Of a DNA stretch of 64,000 nucleotides, positions 61,886-64,000 are shown one piece after another (position 1 is the first letter of the stretch; every line of letters starts with the position of its first letter). The notes under the pieces are model-generated. The model was given only the letters and a program-made list of their open reading frames with translations, was not told the DNA's origin and searched no databases. The translations under genes and the position numbers were made by a program. The stretch is from Pleodorina starrii (Eukaryota; Chlorophyta; Chlorophyceae; Chlamydomonadales; Volvocaceae), in contig BRXU01000073.1 in the NCBI GenBank assembly GCA_030267565.1, positions 62,001 to 126,000 on the forward strand, given 5' to 3'.

Positions 61886-63085
61886 ATGACCGACGTTTTC
61901 ATCTGCGACTATATCCGAACCCCAATCGGGCGCTTTGGCGGCGCACTGGCCGCGGTGCGGGCCGACGACCTGGGCGCGATCCCCTTGCGCGCGCTGATGG
62001 CGCGGCACGCGAACCTCGACTGGCAGGCTGTCGGCGACGTGGTCTATGGCTGCGCCAACCAGGCGGGCGAGGACAACCGCAACGTGGCCCGCATGTCGCT
62101 GCTGCTGGCGGGCCTGCCGCTTGAGGTGACGGGGACCACGATCAACCGGCTCTGCGGCTCGGGCATGGACGCGGTGCTGACAGCCGCCCGCCAGATCGCC
62201 GCCGGAGAGGCCGATCTGATGATCGCCGGCGGCGTCGAATCGATGTCGCGCGCGCCCTTCGTGCTGCCCAAGGCGGAAACCGCCTTCAGCCGCAATGCCG
62301 AGATTCACGACACCACCATCGGCTGGCGCTTCGTGAACCCGGCGATGAAAAAGCAGTATGGCGTCGATTCCATGCCGCAGACCGGCCAGAACGTCGCCGA
62401 CGACTATGGCATCTCGCGTGAGGCGCAGGACGCGATGGCGCTGGCCAGCCAGGCCAAGGCGGCGGCCGCCATCGCCAATGGCCGGCTGGCGCAGGAGATC
62501 ACCCCGGTCACGATCCCCCAGCGCAAGGGCGAGCCGGTCGTCGTGGACACCGACGAACATCCCCGGGCCACCACGCCCGAGGCGCTGGCCAAGCTGAAGC
62601 CGCTGTTCGAGGGCGGCTCGGTCACCGCCGGCAATGCCTCGGGCGTGAACGACGGGGCGGCGGCGCTGATCCTGGCGACCGAGGCGGCGGCGAAACGGCA
62701 CGGCCTGACCCCCATCGCCCGCATTCTGGGCGGGGCGACGGCCGGGGTGGCCCCGCGCATCATGGGCATCGGTCCGGCACCGGCCAGCCAGAAGCTGATG
62801 GACCGGCTGGGCCTGACCGCGGCCGATTTCGACGTGATCGAACTCAATGAGGCCTTTGCCGCCCAGGGTCTGGCCACGCTGCGCCAACTGGGCATCGCCG
62901 ACGACGACCCGCGCGTCAATCCGAACGGCGGCGCCATCGCTCTGGGGCATCCCCTGGGCATGTCCGGCGCCCGCATCACCGGCACGGCGGCGCTGGAACT
63001 GGCGCGGACCGGCGGCAAGCGGTCGCTCTCGACCATGTGCATCGGCGTCGGCCAGGGCATCGCCGTGGCACTGGAGCGGGTGTAG
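61886..63085 (+). CDS. pcaF: 3-oxoadipyl-CoA thiolase
   Basis: The 399-residue thiolase cleaves 3-oxoadipyl-CoA to succinyl-CoA and acetyl-CoA, the last step of aromatic ring catabolism. The nucleophilic Cys is in TTINRLCGSGMDAVLTAA (about residue 90), followed by LMIAGGVESMSRAPFVL, NEAFAAQGLATLRQLG, NPNGGAIALGHPLGMSGARI (His) and MCIGVGQGIA (second Cys). Length is normal for PcaF. It ends the operon before a strong terminator. Confidence 0.95.
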   Translation: MTDVFICDYIRTPIGRFGGALAAVRADDLGAIPLRALMARHANLDWQAVGDVVYGCANQAGEDNRNVARMSLLLAGLPLEVTGTTINRLCGSGMDAVLTAARQIAAGEADLMIAGGVESMSRAPFVLPKAETAFSRNAEIHDTTIGWRFVNPAMKKQYGVDSMPQTGQNVADDYGISREAQDAMALASQAKAAAAIANGRLAQEITPVTIPQRKGEPVVVDTDEHPRATTPEALAKLKPLFEGGSVTAGNASGVNDGAAALILATEAAAKRHGLTPIARILGGATAGVAPRIMGIGPAPASQKLMDRLGLTAADFDVIELNEAFAAQGLATLRQLGIADDDPRVNPNGGAIALGHPLGMSGARITGTAALELARTGGKRSLSTMCIGVGQGIAVALERV

Positions 63086-63151
63086 GGCCTGCCGCTTTTC
63101 CCTTCAGGCGCAACCGCTTGCCCCGGACTTCTGGAAAAACGCCGAAAATTG

Positions 63152-63186
63152 CGCCCCCTCTGTCCGGTCGGAGGGGGCGTTTTTTC
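63152..63186 (+). terminator. Rho-independent terminator of the pcaIJF operon
   Basis: CGCCCCCTC (63152-63160) pairs perfectly with GAGGGGGCG (63171-63179), ten-base loop, followed directly by TTTTTT. It is 67 bases after the pcaF stop and the clearest intrinsic terminator in the window. Confidence 0.93.
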
Positions 63187-63295
63187 CTTGACGCCGGGGC
63201 ATTCCGCACCCTATCCGCCCGATCTGTCATACAGCTTAGCAGCTTGCGGGCGAGGAGGCCCAAGAGCCGGGATCGTCAAGGGGACGGAGATCATC

Positions 63296-64000
63296 TTGCA
63301 GCACCATCATTCGACATCCGCCGAAGGGCATGTCTTTGCCGCCGAGGAGGCGGGCTTTCACAAGGAACTCAAGCCGCGCCAGATCCAGATGATCGCCATC
63401 GGCGGCGCGATCGGCACCGGGCTTTTCCTGGGCGCGGGCGGGCGGCTGGCCGTCGCCGGGCCCTCGCTGGTGCTGGTCTATGCGCTTTGCGGCTTTTTCG
63501 GCTTTCTGGTCCTGCGCGCCCTGGGCGAGCTGATCATGCATCGGCCCAGTTCGGGGTCATTCGTCAGCTATGCCAGGGAATTCTATGGCGAAAAGCTCGC
63601 CTTCGCGGCGGGCTGGATGTACTGGATCAACTGGGCCATGACCTCGGTCGCCGATGTGACGGCGGTGGCGGTCTACATGAACTTCTTCAAGGCCTATGTG
63701 CCCTGGCTCGCGGGCGTCGACCAGTGGATGTTCGCCCTGGGCGCGCTGGTCGTCGTGCTGGCGATGAACATGCTGTCGGTCAAGGTCTTCGGCGAGCTTG
63801 AATTCTGGTTCAGCCTGATCAAGGTGCTGGCGCTGGTGGGCTTTCTGCTGGTCGGCATCTGGTTCGTCGCGACCGGCACGCCCATCGCCGGCCACACCCC
63901 CGGCATCCACCTGATTTCCGAAGGCGGCGGCCTGTTCCCGCATGGCATCCTGCCGGCGCTGGTGCTGACGCAGGGGGTGGTCTTTGCCTATGCCTCGATC
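63296..64000 (+). CDS. Amino-acid permease of the APC family, L-asparagine/GABA type (partial, runs off the right edge)
   Basis: 235 codons are visible. They start [28 protein letters not shown] (core [18 protein letters not shown]), the helix-I binding motif of amino-acid permeases, then [40 protein letters not shown] and [23 protein letters not shown]. These resemble asparagine permease AnsP most. TTG at 63296 is proposed as start, with GGGACGGAG upstream; no ATG or GTG lies in frame before the first helix. The gene follows the pca terminator and has its own promoter region. Confidence 0.85.
   Translation, partial: MQHHHSTSAEGHVFAAEEAGFHKELKPRQIQMIAIGGAIGTGLFLGAGGRLAVAGPSLVLVYALCGFFGFLVLRALGELIMHRPSSGSFVSYAREFYGEKLAFAAGWMYWINWAMTSVADVTAVAVYMNFFKAYVPWLAGVDQWMFALGALVVVLAMNMLSVKVFGELEFWFSLIKVLALVGFLLVGIWFVATGTPIAGHTPGIHLISEGGGLFPHGILPALVLTQGVVFAYASI

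Noticed and set aside
1..64000. CRISPR arrays, tRNA or rRNA genes.
   Set aside because: No regularly spaced repeats, and no cloverleaf or ribosomal RNA signature was noticed on reading; a dedicated scan was not possible.

Overview
The window is about 64 kb of GC-rich DNA with dense, short-spaced genes, GTG/TTG starts and frequent ATGA/GTGA stop-start overlaps. Gene content (EcfG/NepR stress regulators, ubiTUV, pcaIJF with an IclR regulator, acs-actP-yjcH, Potential PotFGHI-type transporter) and protein style point to an alphaproteobacterium of the Rhodobacteraceae, most likely Paracoccus or a close relative. This is inferred from sequence style and gene order, not from a database search. No tRNA, rRNA or CRISPR array was seen.

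Layout. 1-6.3 kb: tail of an unknown gene, myo-inositol-phosphate synthase, a convergent DUF1003 membrane protein, then a tightly coupled set (zinc-type dehydrogenase, Gfo/Idh oxidoreductase, polysaccharide pyruvyl transferase, FrhB-like iron-sulfur protein) that looks like part of a surface-polysaccharide or cyclitol pathway. 6.3-9.0 kb: rearrangement scar with intact eutC, 5'-truncated eutB joined back-to-back to the 3' half of an IclR gene, then sulfatase and IS110 scraps. 9.1-20.3 kb: a complete catabolic cluster. A GntR regulator and DUF1330 protein diverge from DUF1185, a hydrolase/flavin-reductase fusion, a luciferase-like monooxygenase, two aldehyde dehydrogenases and a polyamine-type ABC importer. 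Together these resemble the enzyme set for oxidative ring opening of trigonelline or a similar N-methylpyridinium to succinate.

20.4-25.9 kb: mobile-element graveyard with an IS256 element nested in an IS903-group element (clean 8-bp target duplication), an IS427-type element, and IS256, IS66, IS3 and AraC remnants. 26-34.4 kb: leftward acetate module (acs, yjcH, actP, DUF294/CBS protein, response regulator, membrane sensor-exonuclease). 34.7-40 kb: anaerobic ubiquinone genes ubiT-ubiU-ubiV divergent from ubiD-ubiX-ric, with one perfect FNR-type box midway.

40-52.7 kb: a general-stress island with Mn-catalase, SDR, DUF4142, patatin and MBL genes intact, but with the signalling genes damaged: ecfG (frameshift), a response regulator (two stops), cheB (frameshift) and a large cheB-cheR-PAS-HWE-kinase gene (two stops, two frameshifts). 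Several GGAAC-N17-GTT sites of EcfG type lie in front of its genes. 52.7-56.2 kb: IS110/IS3 scraps, otnC-otnK for tetronate use, and a DUF72 gene. 56.5-59.4 kb: second IS nest (truncated IS256, IS427-type element with an IS903-group insertion). 59.6-63.1 kb: pcaR-like regulator divergent from pcaIJF across a perfect inverted repeat, closed by a strong terminator. 63.3 kb to the end: partial amino-acid permease.
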